From positions 1 through 51,556 of the forward strand of contig JAEZRM010000044.1 of NCBI GenBank assembly GCA_023412805.1: a DNA stretch of 51,556 bases, read 5' to 3'. This document shows, piece after piece, positions 32,966 through 40,624 of the stretch; position 1 is the first letter of the stretch; each line of letters starts with the position of its first letter. The stretch comes from Pseudomonadota bacterium. GTDB taxonomy: Bacteria; Pseudomonadota; Alphaproteobacteria; Rhizobiales; Hyphomicrobiaceae. Under the pieces are notes generated by a model, which saw only the letters and a list, made by a program, of their open reading frames with translations, was not told where the DNA came from and did not search any database. The position numbers and the translations under genes were made by a program.

Positions 32966-33590
32966 CCGGTGCTGCCAAGACGCTTCGCATCAGTCGATCT
33001 GCGAGTTCTCCGTTACTTTGCCGGCGATGATCTTCGAGCCAGCCGGCGTGCGCTGCATAGGCATCGAGCTTGGTGGCTTCGACGCGATGATGCTGATCGA
33101 CTCGGTCGGCTTTGAGGTTGGCCCGGCGGACATGCCCACCGAAATAGGCGCCATCAACCTCGACCGTGTTGTTCAGCTTCAATTCGGCCGTCTCGGCCGC
33201 CAGCGCCTCACGGAGCTTATGGGCGAGCACGAAGGCGGTCTTGTACTGCACATCGAGGTCGCGCGAGAGCTGCAAAGCGGACGCCCCTTTGGCCGCGTTC
33301 ACGAACAGGCAGATGGCAGCCAGCAGGTCGACGAACGAAAGCTTTCGGCAGGCGAAAATTGTGCCCGACGTCACGCTGAATTGGTGATGACAGGCCGCGC
33401 ACTTGAACCGACGGCGAGTCGACAGGTGATATGCCTTCGTACACGCGCACCGAGGGCACTGCGGGCATCCATCGGTATCCGGCCAGCGCAGCCTGCAGAA
33501 CGTCTCGTAGGCTTCATCGTCGCCGGCTTGGTAAATCGCCTTGAGCGACAACGTCCGCGCCTGCGCCGACAACAGAAAATGCTGCGCCAT
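32925..33590 (-). CDS. IS1595-family transposase, C-terminally truncated
   Basis: 221 residues. The N-terminal zinc ribbon has C-P-Q-C-P-R-C and C-A-A-C (CPQCPRCACTKAYHL, RFKCAACHHQFSVTSGT), followed by the linker KLSFVDLLAAICLFVNAAKG and the first part of the DDE domain with VEVDGAYFGGH (first Asp). After RRANLKADR the sequence loses family resemblance and stops about 100 residues short of the usual about 310, so the second Asp/Asn and the Glu are missing. Predicted inactive. Confidence 0.85.
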   Translation of the reverse strand: MAQHFLLSAQARTLSLKAIYQAGDDEAYETFCRLRWPDTDGCPQCPRCACTKAYHLSTRRRFKCAACHHQFSVTSGTIFACRKLSFVDLLAAICLFVNAAKGASALQLSRDLDVQYKTAFVLAHKLREALAAETAELKLNNTVEVDGAYFGGHVRRANLKADRVDQHHRVEATKLDAYAAHAGWLEDHRRQSNGELADRLMRSVLAAPVSGTWSGYWQRAA

Positions 33591-34437
33591 CGTCTATCTC
33601 CGATCGAGATCAGGATCGCTCCGATTCGAGTCGTAGAAGAGTCCGATGTTGGGCATCTGCGTGATGATGCCGGCGGGGCACGCCCAGGATCCGTCGGCGA
33701 TAACGCAAACGGCATCAATGGAATGACCGAGCCTGGTGCGCTTGCTCCATAATGCCGCAGGCACTCGTCGCGCAGCCGGCCGTTGAAGCTCTCAACGAGC
33801 GCGTTCTGTTGCGGTTTGCCGGGCTGGATGTAGTGCCAGTCGATGCCCGTTCCTTTGCTCCAGGCCAGGATCGCCATGCTGGTGAGCTCCGTGCCATTGT
33901 CGGAAACGCACGTCGTCGGCTTGCCCCGGACCGCGATGATGGCATCCAGCTCGCGCGCAACACGGGCGCCCGAGAGCGAGGTGTCCGCCACCAGGGCAAG
34001 GCATTCGCGTGTGCAGTCGTCGACGATCGCCAGTGCCCGGAACCGGCGGCCATCCGTCAATGTGTCGGAGACGAAATCCAGCGACCAGCGCTCGTTCGGC
34101 CCCGAGGGAAGTGCCAGCGGCGCCCGCAGTCCGAGTGCGCGCTTGCGGCCGCCACGCTTCCTCACCTGCAAGCCTTCCTCGCGGTAGAGCCGCCGGAACC
34201 GCTTCTGGTTCATCGCCAAGCCGTCTCTCTTCAGCAGGAAATGCAGACGCCGATACCCGAACCGGCGACGTACCTGCGCCAGCTCCCGGATGCGCAACCG
34301 AACAGCACCATCGTCCGGCCGCCGGCTGCGGTAGCGCACCGTTGAGCGATCAACACCGAGGGTCTGGCACGCCCGCCGCTCGCTCACCTCGTGCGTCGTG
34401 CACGCGTGAGCCACGGCCTGCCGTTTAGCGACGGGCG

Positions 34438-34704
34438 TCACCACTTTCGGCTGTTGATGTCCTTCAGGATCGCATTGTCGAGCATCGTCTCGGCGAGCAG
34501 CTTCTTCAGCTTCGCGTTCTCATCCTCGAGCGCCTTCAGCCGCTTGACGTCGGAAACGTCCATGCCGCCGAACTTCGACTTCCACTTGTAGAACGTCGCT
34601 TCGCTGATCCCGTGCTTGCGACACACCTCTGCCGTCGGCCGGCCGGCTTCGTGCTCGCGCAGTATCCCGATGATCTGCTCTTCCGCAAACCTGCTCTTAC
34701 GCAT
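34438..34704 (-). CDS. IS3-family transposase orfA
   Basis: 88 residues beginning MRKSRFAEEQIIGILREHEA, a helix-turn-helix (CRKHGISEATFYKWKSKFGG) followed by a leucine-zipper-like coiled coil (VKRLKALEDENAKLKKLLAE). It is intact. orfB begins in another frame, overlapping the stop codon (GTGGTGA), so expression of orfB would be by coupling or frameshifting. Confidence 0.93.
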   Translation of the reverse strand: MRKSRFAEEQIIGILREHEAGRPTAEVCRKHGISEATFYKWKSKFGGMDVSDVKRLKALEDENAKLKKLLAETMLDNAILKDINSRKW

Positions 34705-34785
34705 CGTCCGTCTCCTCTCTGGAGGTTACGGACTCTACCCAAATCTGGAGGAGATCGAGGGGCTCAGGTCAGCCGGTCGCAAAAA

Positions 34786-34812
34786 AGAGGCGTTGTGAGT
34801 ACCAACGCCTCT
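34786..34812 (-). terminator. Rho-independent terminator, minus strand
   Basis: Perfect 10-bp stem (AGAGGCGTTG at 34786-34795, CAACGCCTCT at 34803-34812) with a 7-nt loop; on the minus strand it is followed by TTTTTT (complement of 34781-34786). It would end transcripts from the PaaI-ATPase operon about 235 bp past the ATPase stop. Confidence 0.8.
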
Positions 34813-35047
34813 CCGTTCATGTCACCGGCATCCATGTCCAGGTAATGAAAAGGCGCTCGGGACCCATGGCGTAAGGATAAAGCCCCGAGCGTTGAGCCGG
34901 TGCAAGGAACAATGGAGACTTTCATCGAGCGCCTGTTCAGTCACTCGGGGTTATCAAGGAAACGCATACAGGGTAACCCGGACGGTGCGGGCTGCTGGGG
35001 ACCAGCGCCAGCTCGACACGCCGCGCCTGCGTGGCCACTAATCGGGA

Positions 35048-37000
35048 TTACGTCGGTGCGGCCTGGCGGAGGTCACGGCTTTTCGTCGTAGACACCAGAG
35101 CGCGCAGCGGTGTTCCTCGGTCGGCGCGAATCGGATCGAACAGCAGCCGCAGACCATTGAGTACGACAAGCACCGTACCACCCTCGTGGCCCAACACCGC
35201 AAGCGGAAGAGGAAGGGCGAAGAACAGAGCACCACAGACCAGCACCACCATGGCGCCCATCGCAAACGCGAGGTTCTGGCGGATGATGCGACCCGTCCGA
35301 CGCGCAAGCCTATGCGCCGCGGCGAGCCGCGCCATGTCTTCTGATAAGAGCGCGACGTCGGCGGCCTGCAACGCAACCTCGCTTCCCGCCGCGCCCATGG
35401 CGATGCCAACGTCGGCGCGAGCGAGCGCTGCGGCGTCGTTCACGCCGTCACCCACGAAAGCCACCGCACCGTGCTTGGAAAGCTCGCCCACCAGGCGCAC
35501 CTTATCCTCCGGGAGCAGATCCGCATGAATGTCCGACGGACTGAGGCCGAGTTGCGCGCCAATGCGCTCGGCAACGGGGCGACGGTCGCCGGTCATAAGC
35601 GCAATATGGGCAATGCCACCCTCTCGAAGCGCGTCGAGTGCCGCGCGGGAAGTCGGACGCAAGCCGTCGGCCACCGCGACCGCGCCCAGGATCTGCGTGC
35701 CGCGCCCTAACCAGATGACTGTTTGCTCATCTTCGATAAGCCCACGAAACGCGGGCGCGGTGAACAGGGCCCCCATGCGCGCCACCATCCGCGGATTGCC
35801 GGCCCATACCGGGCCATCCCCGTCCCGGCCGGTGATGCCCTCACTCGGATGGGCAACAACATCCGACACCGGCAAAGGGCTGAGCCCACGCTTGGCGGCC
35901 GCCCGGCGGATGGCCGCAGCAATACTGTGCTCGGAATGCGCCTCGAGCCCAGCGAGAAGGGCGAGAAAATCATCATCGGACATACGCGGTGCGACCACAG
36001 CCATCACTTCCGCCTGCCCCGTCGTCAGCGTGCCGGTCTTGTCAAAGGCAAATTGTGAGACCGCGCCAAAGGTCTCGAGAGCCGCCCCACCCTTAAACAA
36101 CACACCGCCACGCGCAGCCGCCGACAGCGCCGAAAGAATGGCCGCCGGAACGCTGATGACGATGGCGCAGGGGCTCGCGGCGACCAGAACGACCGCCGCC
36201 CGGTAGAGAGCATCCTCCCACGCACGGCCGGTCCATAACAGGAGGCCGAGGATCAACAGCGACGCAACCAGAACCGCCACGGTATAGCGCTGACCAAACC
36301 AGGCGCTGAAGCGTTCCGAGGGCGCACGTGCGGCTTGGGCTTCGGTCACCAACCGGATCATGCGCGCCACCGTGCTGTCGGCTGCTGTGGCCGAGACCCG
36401 GATTTCTAACACCGCACTGTGGTTGACCGAGGCTTCGAAGACCTTGGCGCCGAAGGATTTGCGCACCGGCATGGACTCGCCGGTCACTGTTGACTCGTCG
36501 AGATGCCCGTCGCCATTCAAAATGATGCCGTCGACCGGAATCTTGGCGCCTGGCCGGACGACCAGTTCATCGCCAACCCTGAGCTCGGAGATGGCCACCT
36601 CCTCGATGCCGCCAGCCGGCGTCTTCCTCAGTGCGGTCTCGGGACGCAAAGCCATGAGCGCCTCGACCTCGCGGCGGGCGCGGCCCATGGCCAAGGTCTC
36701 AAGCGTGGTGGAAAGACTGAAGAGAAAAAGCAGCACGGCCCCTTCGGCCGGCGCGCCAACCGCTGCCGCCGCGAGTGCAGCAATGACCATCAAGAGATCA
36801 ATGTCGAGGGTGTGCTCGCGCCAGATTTCAAGCAGCGCACGCCAGGCGGCCGGAAGACCGCCAGCGAGATAAACAAGACCGAATCCAAACGCTCCGAGCC
36901 ACTCCGCTCCTGCATAAGGGCTGCCAAACCCCACCACGATGCCAAGGAGCGCTGCAGCACAGAGAAGAATATTCAGGTACTCGCCGACGCGCCCGCTCAT
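35048..37000 (-). CDS. P1B-4-type heavy-metal ATPase (Co/Zn/Fe export)
   Basis: 650 residues, AAGGA upstream. P-type ATPase motifs: TGES (DESTVTGESMPV), phosphorylation DKTGT (FAFDKTGTLTTG), HP-type region (LEAHSEHSIAAAI) and GDGVNDAAAL. Helix 6 has ASPCAIVI (SPC rather than CPC) and helix 8 has LGHEGGTVLVVLN (HEGGT), the pair that defines subgroup P1B-4, whose members export Co2+, Zn2+ or Fe2+ (CoaT, CtpD, PfeT/FrvA). There is no N-terminal metal-binding domain, as is usual for the subgroup. It lies 58 bp behind the thioesterase gene. Confidence 0.93.
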   Translation of the reverse strand: MSGRVGEYLNILLCAAALLGIVVGFGSPYAGAEWLGAFGFGLVYLAGGLPAAWRALLEIWREHTLDIDLLMVIAALAAAAVGAPAEGAVLLFLFSLSTTLETLAMGRARREVEALMALRPETALRKTPAGGIEEVAISELRVGDELVVRPGAKIPVDGIILNGDGHLDESTVTGESMPVRKSFGAKVFEASVNHSAVLEIRVSATAADSTVARMIRLVTEAQAARAPSERFSAWFGQRYTVAVLVASLLILGLLLWTGRAWEDALYRAAVVLVAASPCAIVISVPAAILSALSAAARGGVLFKGGAALETFGAVSQFAFDKTGTLTTGQAEVMAVVAPRMSDDDFLALLAGLEAHSEHSIAAAIRRAAAKRGLSPLPVSDVVAHPSEGITGRDGDGPVWAGNPRMVARMGALFTAPAFRGLIEDEQTVIWLGRGTQILGAVAVADGLRPTSRAALDALREGGIAHIALMTGDRRPVAERIGAQLGLSPSDIHADLLPEDKVRLVGELSKHGAVAFVGDGVNDAAALARADVGIAMGAAGSEVALQAADVALLSEDMARLAAAHRLARRTGRIIRQNLAFAMGAMVVLVCGALFFALPLPLAVLGHEGGTVLVVLNGLRLLFDPIRADRGTPLRALVSTTKSRDLRQAAPT

Positions 37001-37058
37001 AAATCAAGTCCTTCTTGTGGGGCAGCCTCTCGATCAGAAGTCCGCAGCGACGCCGAGG

Positions 37059-37520
37059 TCACACGATAAGGCACGTCGTCGTACCATGGGCAAGCAGCCG
37101 ACCCTCCCCGTCTGTGAGGCGACCTTCCGCCGTTCCAACGCGCCGTCCGCACGTCAGCACGATTCCCTCGGCCCGCAATAAGCCCGCCTCGGCGGTGATA
37201 GGCCTCATGAAGGAAATCTTGAACTCGAGCGTCGTGGAGCTCTTTCCTCTCTCGACCCGCGTGCGGATGGCTAAGCCCATGCACGTATCCAGCAGCACGG
37301 CGGCCACGCCGCCATGGACGGTGCCGGAAGGATTGAGTTGGTCTGCTGATGCGTGCGCCGTGACCACCGCCCTCCCGTCATCGGCCTCGACAATGTCATA
37401 GCCTAACGTCCGCGCCAGCGGATTGAGCGGAAGGCTGCCGTCCACGAGGCCTTGGACGAATTCCATGCCGGTCATGGTGAGCTGATCAGCCGTGGGAACG
37501 ATACCGTAGTCCTTGGACAT
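37059..37520 (-). CDS. PaaI-family hotdog thioesterase
   Basis: 153 residues with AGGAG upstream. The hotdog-fold signature NPSGTVHGGVAAVLLDTCMG (H-G-G-x7-D) marks acyl-CoA thioesterases of the PaaI/YdiI kind, probably hydrolysing aromatic or medium acyl-CoAs in the cytoplasm. The pairing with a metal ATPase on one transcript is unexpected and may be coincidental. Confidence 0.9.
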   Translation of the reverse strand: MSKDYGIVPTADQLTMTGMEFVQGLVDGSLPLNPLARTLGYDIVEADDGRAVVTAHASADQLNPSGTVHGGVAAVLLDTCMGLAIRTRVERGKSSTTLEFKISFMRPITAEAGLLRAEGIVLTCGRRVGTAEGRLTDGEGRLLAHGTTTCLIV

Positions 37521-37740
37521 TATTTCTCCTGCAGTCCGCTAATTCGTGACCTGTCCGTCGACGAGACGGAATTCGCGCGCGCTGCCTAAAGCCAACCGCG
37601 CCGGCGCGCTCCCATCATTTGTTAAGCCGCATCTCCTGGCTTTTGAAGCGCCCGTTGATGCGCATCAAAGCTCCCCTCGGTCGGCCATGCCAAGCATTCC
37701 GATGATGAGTTGCCTGAAACGTGCCAATGAGGAGGCTGCC

Positions 37741-38253
37741 ATGACCGTTCACAAGAAAGGGGTTGTCGCTGCGCTCGCGCTCTCCACACTGGCGATAAGT
37801 TCCCTCGCCATGGCACAGGGTGGCCCAGGGATGATGGGCTACGGTCCGGGGCGCGGCTGGCATATGTGGGAAGGTTGGGGCCCGCGCTGGGGAGGTCCGG
37901 ATGCAATGGCCGAGCGGATTGATGGTCGCCTCGCCTTCCTGAAGGCCGAACTCAAGATAACAGAGGCTCAGACGCCGGCATGGAACACGCTAGCCGACGC
38001 CATCCGCAAGTCCATTGCCACACGAACGGAGCGCATGCGCGGCAAATGGTCAGGTGATGACAAGGCAAAGACGCTGATTGAGCGTCTCGACGCCCATGAG
38101 CAATTCATGACCGCGCGGCTTGATGAGATCAAGCAAATCAAGGCAGCCTGGGGTGAGCTCTATCAAGGTCTCTCCGAGAGCCAGAAAAAGGAAGCCGACG
38201 AGATCGTCCTGCCCATGATGGGCATGGGTGGTCCGGGCATGAGTTGGAGATGA
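37741..38253 (+). CDS. Spy/CpxP-like periplasmic protein
   Basis: 170 residues, GAGGAGG upstream. Signal peptide 1-25 (cut at AMAQG), a Gly/Met/Trp-rich segment (GGPGMMGYGPGRGWHMWEGW), then long helices with an LTxxQ-like motif (LKITEAQTPAWNTLADAIRK and LSESQKKEADEIVLP). The family includes periplasmic chaperones and metal-stress proteins; the Met/His-rich start and end (MMGMGGPGM) suggest copper binding. Its stop overlaps a possible start of the cytochrome gene (ATGA at 38250). Confidence 0.85.
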   Translation: MTVHKKGVVAALALSTLAISSLAMAQGGPGMMGYGPGRGWHMWEGWGPRWGGPDAMAERIDGRLAFLKAELKITEAQTPAWNTLADAIRKSIATRTERMRGKWSGDDKAKTLIERLDAHEQFMTARLDEIKQIKAAWGELYQGLSESQKKEADEIVLPMMGMGGPGMSWR

Positions 38254-38297
38254 CCTGCCGTTTGGCGGCCGCGATTGCGCCAGCACCATCAAAGTCA

Positions 38298-38621
38298 ATG
38301 CGAACTCTGTTGTGTGCGCTGGCACTTTTGTTCGCCGAAGGCGCCGCAGATGAATTGAGAGGTGAGCATCTGTCGCTGGATCGCGGACGCGTGATCGCGG
38401 AGCGCGAATGCGCGCGCTGCCACGCCGTGGGTCCGACAGGACAGAGCCCGCACGCCAAAGCACCGCCCTTTCGCGAACTGCCGAAGCGGTATCCGGTCGA
38501 GCATCTCGCCGAGGCCCTCGTCGAGGGCATTGTCGTGAGGCACGGTGACATGCCCGAGTTCGTGTTCGAGCCCGACGATGTTGACGCGATCCTTGCCTAT
38601 ATTGCGAGCCTGGAGAAATGA
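38298..38621 (+). CDS. Small periplasmic cytochrome c
   Basis: 107 residues from ATG 38298, chosen because it opens a compact signal peptide (MRTLLCALALLFAEGAADEL); ATG 38250, coupled to the preceding stop, would add 16 residues. Haem motif C-A-R-C-H (RECARCHAVGPTGQSP) and the axial Met in HGDMPEFVFEPDDVDAILAY. Class I fold, monohaem. It probably carries electrons in the periplasm and is transcribed with the Spy-like gene. Confidence 0.85.
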   Translation: MRTLLCALALLFAEGAADELRGEHLSLDRGRVIAERECARCHAVGPTGQSPHAKAPPFRELPKRYPVEHLAEALVEGIVVRHGDMPEFVFEPDDVDAILAYIASLEK

Positions 38622-38802
38622 GGGAAGGAGTGGCAGCACGCCATCAAACGCGGGCTGAGGACGTGCAATGCCGCCTGTGCCACCACTCCCATGAGGGACA
38701 TCGCTGATCTCCCAGGCGATAGCCTTGAGGCGCGTCAATACAACATGCGACACCTTGGGATGCGATTCGCGCTCCAGAAGGAGCCATCGGAACAAAGTCA
38801 CA

Positions 38803-38999
38803 TGTGGAACGACCCATGGCTCCCCAAGGCGGCGTGCATCTTCCTGAGGCTCGACCTCGCAGTGTGTCCTGCCCGAGCTGAAAACCACGCACTTAAGAGG
38901 GGGTTCGACATAGCCAACGAGAAATGCTCGCACTGCCATGCCATAACGCACGACGATCTCCCGCCTCGCGCGATCGTCATCCCGTTCAGGCAATCGTAG
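38803..38999 (+). pseudogene. Cytochrome c remnant
   Basis: The frame has a degraded leader ending CPARAEN, then LKRGFDIANEKCSHCHAITH with the C-x2-C-H haem motif, and IVIPFRQS before a stop at 38997-38999. The usual second half with the axial Met is absent or out of frame. It is a dead relative of the cytochrome gene 180 bp upstream. Confidence 0.6.
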
Positions 39000-39163
39000 G
39001 CCCTCAATCGAAGTTCCCCAATACGTAAGGCGGCACCGTTCGCACTGAATGGCAAGGCCGACATCACAGCCCAGTCCGCCGCCATCCACCGCGAGATCCC
39101 GTGGCACCTCATCGCCGATCAACTACGACAGCCGGATTCCACCAGCAGCTACGCCGGATTGTA

Positions 39164-40363
39164 CTAGGCCACAACTGCCGCCGCGATCATTCCGACCGAA
39201 AGCGCGGCGCCGGCCAGCGGCACCCAGCGTGGCACAGTGAAGACGCCCTCGGTGGCTGGTCGCTGCCTCTGAATTCGCCAAAGCGCAATGTCGACCGCCG
39301 CGAAGATCCCGAGCGTCAAGGCGTTCGCGAGTGCCAACAGCTGATTGAACGGTAGGATCAAGGCCGTCACCAGTACGATAATTCCCGCTAGGACCGTGGC
39401 TGCGATGGGCGTCTGGGTTCGCGGATTGACGCGGCCAAGCACGGCAGGCAATTGCCGACGACGCGCCATGCCATAGAAGAGACGCGCCAGCATCATGATC
39501 TCGACCAGGACTCCGTTAGCGACGGCCAATGCGCCCACAGCGGCAAACAGGCTCGCATAGGGGCCATTGAAGACGTCAAGCAGCGGGCTCGCGCCGCCTC
39601 GGTCGGAAAACACGAGCGATGTCGCCACGACGACATAGAGAAGCGTGCTCACGACAATAGCGCCGAGAATGGCATACGGCACCGTGCGGTGCGGGTCCTT
39701 GGTCTCCTCGGCCATATTGACCAGGCTTTCGAAGCCGATGAAGGCGAAGAATGCAATGAAGGCACCGGCAACGACGCCCTGCCAAGCTGCCGGGCTCGTG
39801 GGCAACATGCTCCCGACATCGAAGCTCGGCGCGGCTAGAAATCCCATCCAGGCGGCGATGACGAGGCCCAGGATCTCGATAGTACCGATCGCAGCCGCGA
39901 AGTGGACGCTCTCACGCACGCCAGCTATTGCGAGCAACGTAAAGGCAACAACCAACACGGCTATGAGGGCTGACGGCGGCAAGTGGATGAAGACGGAGAG
40001 ATAATAGACCGCGCCGCTTGCAATGGAGGCTGCGGCGACCGCAACCGCGAGCGTGAGGGCCACTCCCGTGATCTGTGCGGCACGGTCGGAGCTGAAGCCT
40101 TCCTTGACGAAGGCAGCCGCCCCGGCAGCTTCCGGAAACCGACTCGCCAGTTCCGCGTAGCACAAGCCGGTAAGGCCGGCCGTAATCCCGGCAAGCAAGA
40201 AAGACAGCGGAGCGGCCGGGCCGACACGTCCGATGACCGATGCGATCGCAACGAAGATGCCGGCGCCGACAATGACAGCGAGCCCGTAGAGGAGGAGCGG
40301 CCAGAAGGTGAGCGAGCGCCGCAAAGCGACGTGCGCGGTTGCTCGATTGTTATGGGGCGTCAT
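39164..40363 (-). CDS. APC-superfamily amino-acid permease
   Basis: 399 residues, about 11-12 helices, GGAG 6 nt upstream. The first helix motif (LYGLAVIVGAGIFVAIASVI: G-x-G-I-F) is the APC substrate-site signature; helix 6 has AFFAFIGFESLVNMAEETKD, also characteristic. It imports or exchanges amino acids or amines; the substrate cannot be read from the sequence. Shorter than many relatives (about 430-470) because the last helices are few. Confidence 0.9.
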   Translation of the reverse strand: MTPHNNRATAHVALRRSLTFWPLLLYGLAVIVGAGIFVAIASVIGRVGPAAPLSFLLAGITAGLTGLCYAELASRFPEAAGAAAFVKEGFSSDRAAQITGVALTLAVAVAAASIASGAVYYLSVFIHLPPSALIAVLVVAFTLLAIAGVRESVHFAAAIGTIEILGLVIAAWMGFLAAPSFDVGSMLPTSPAAWQGVVAGAFIAFFAFIGFESLVNMAEETKDPHRTVPYAILGAIVVSTLLYVVVATSLVFSDRGGASPLLDVFNGPYASLFAAVGALAVANGVLVEIMMLARLFYGMARRRQLPAVLGRVNPRTQTPIAATVLAGIIVLVTALILPFNQLLALANALTLGIFAAVDIALWRIQRQRPATEGVFTVPRWVPLAGAALSVGMIAAAVVA

Positions 40364-40507
40364 TCCAGCTCCAGGCTTGATGCTTGTTCGATGAGAGGCG
40401 CCGCGGGTTGCCCCTCAGCGGACTCTCGTGAACCAGTGTTATCAAGAAAGAAGGCCGGTCTCTCAAGATCGGTGCGAGCTTGCGTAGAGGCAGCGAATAC
40501 AACCGAT

Positions 40508-40532
40508 GGAACCTTGTCCTCTGCCGTACGTT
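40508..40532 (+). promoter_or_regulatory. EcfG-type general stress promoter
   Basis: GGAAC (40508-40512), 16-nt spacer, CGTT (40529-40532): exact consensus. The expected transcript start (about 40539) nearly coincides with an ATG at 40541, so either the sensor mRNA is leaderless or translation starts at 40625. Confidence 0.72.
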
Positions 40533-40624
40533 GTTAGCCGATGGCAGTGAGCATCGTGGGGGCGGTCGTGAATTCCCAGAGGTTAGCAGGCGCCGATCAT
40601 CCGGCGGGCCTTCCGATAAGCGCA

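Larger units (their letters stand above)
32432..33757. mobile_element. IS1595-family element nested in the IS3 orfB
   Basis: 1,326 bp bounded by perfect 23-bp terminal inverted repeats (32432-32454 and 33735-33757, beginning CGGCATTATGGAGC) and flanked by an 8-bp target duplication CAGGCACT (32424-32431 and 33758-33765), the size typical of IS1595. It carries a truncated transposase on the minus strand and a non-transposase passenger gene on the plus strand, overlapping tail to tail. Perfect repeats and duplication imply a recent insertion, yet the transposase is incomplete, so it may have been moved by a transposase supplied in trans. Confidence 0.93.
32235..34444 (-). pseudogene. IS3-family transposase orfB, interrupted by insertion
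   Basis: The upstream part starts GTGGTGACG at 34444 and overlaps the orfA stop. It contains an HTH_21-like region (FGYRRLHFLLKRDGLAMNQK) and the integrase core with WSLDFVSD (first Asp), VSDNGTEL (second Asp) and VESFNGRLRDECL (catalytic Glu). The reading then enters the nested element at 33765. Removing 32432-33757 plus one copy of CAGGCACT rejoins DECL to NETAFSSLTEARTVLAAWRD ... RPHSALANRTPEEF, ending at 32235. All catalytic residues precede the break, but the C-terminus is lost. Confidence 0.92.
32209..34771 (-). mobile_element. IS3-family element, interrupted
   Basis: Ends are inverted repeats beginning TGACCTGAGCCCCT (32209-32222 and the reverse complement ending at 34771). A 4-bp target duplication GCCG flanks it (32205-32208 and 34772-34775). 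Subtracting the nested IS1595-type element and its 8-bp duplication leaves about 1,229 bp, normal for the family. It encodes orfA (34438-34704) and orfB, the latter split by the nested element. The 4-bp duplication and orfA sequence suit the IS407-like group. Confidence 0.92.

Noticed and set aside
32924..33752. A 306-codon plus-strand frame covering most of the IS1595-type element
   Set aside because: It is the complement of the transposase gene, which has clear zinc-ribbon and DDE motifs on the minus strand.
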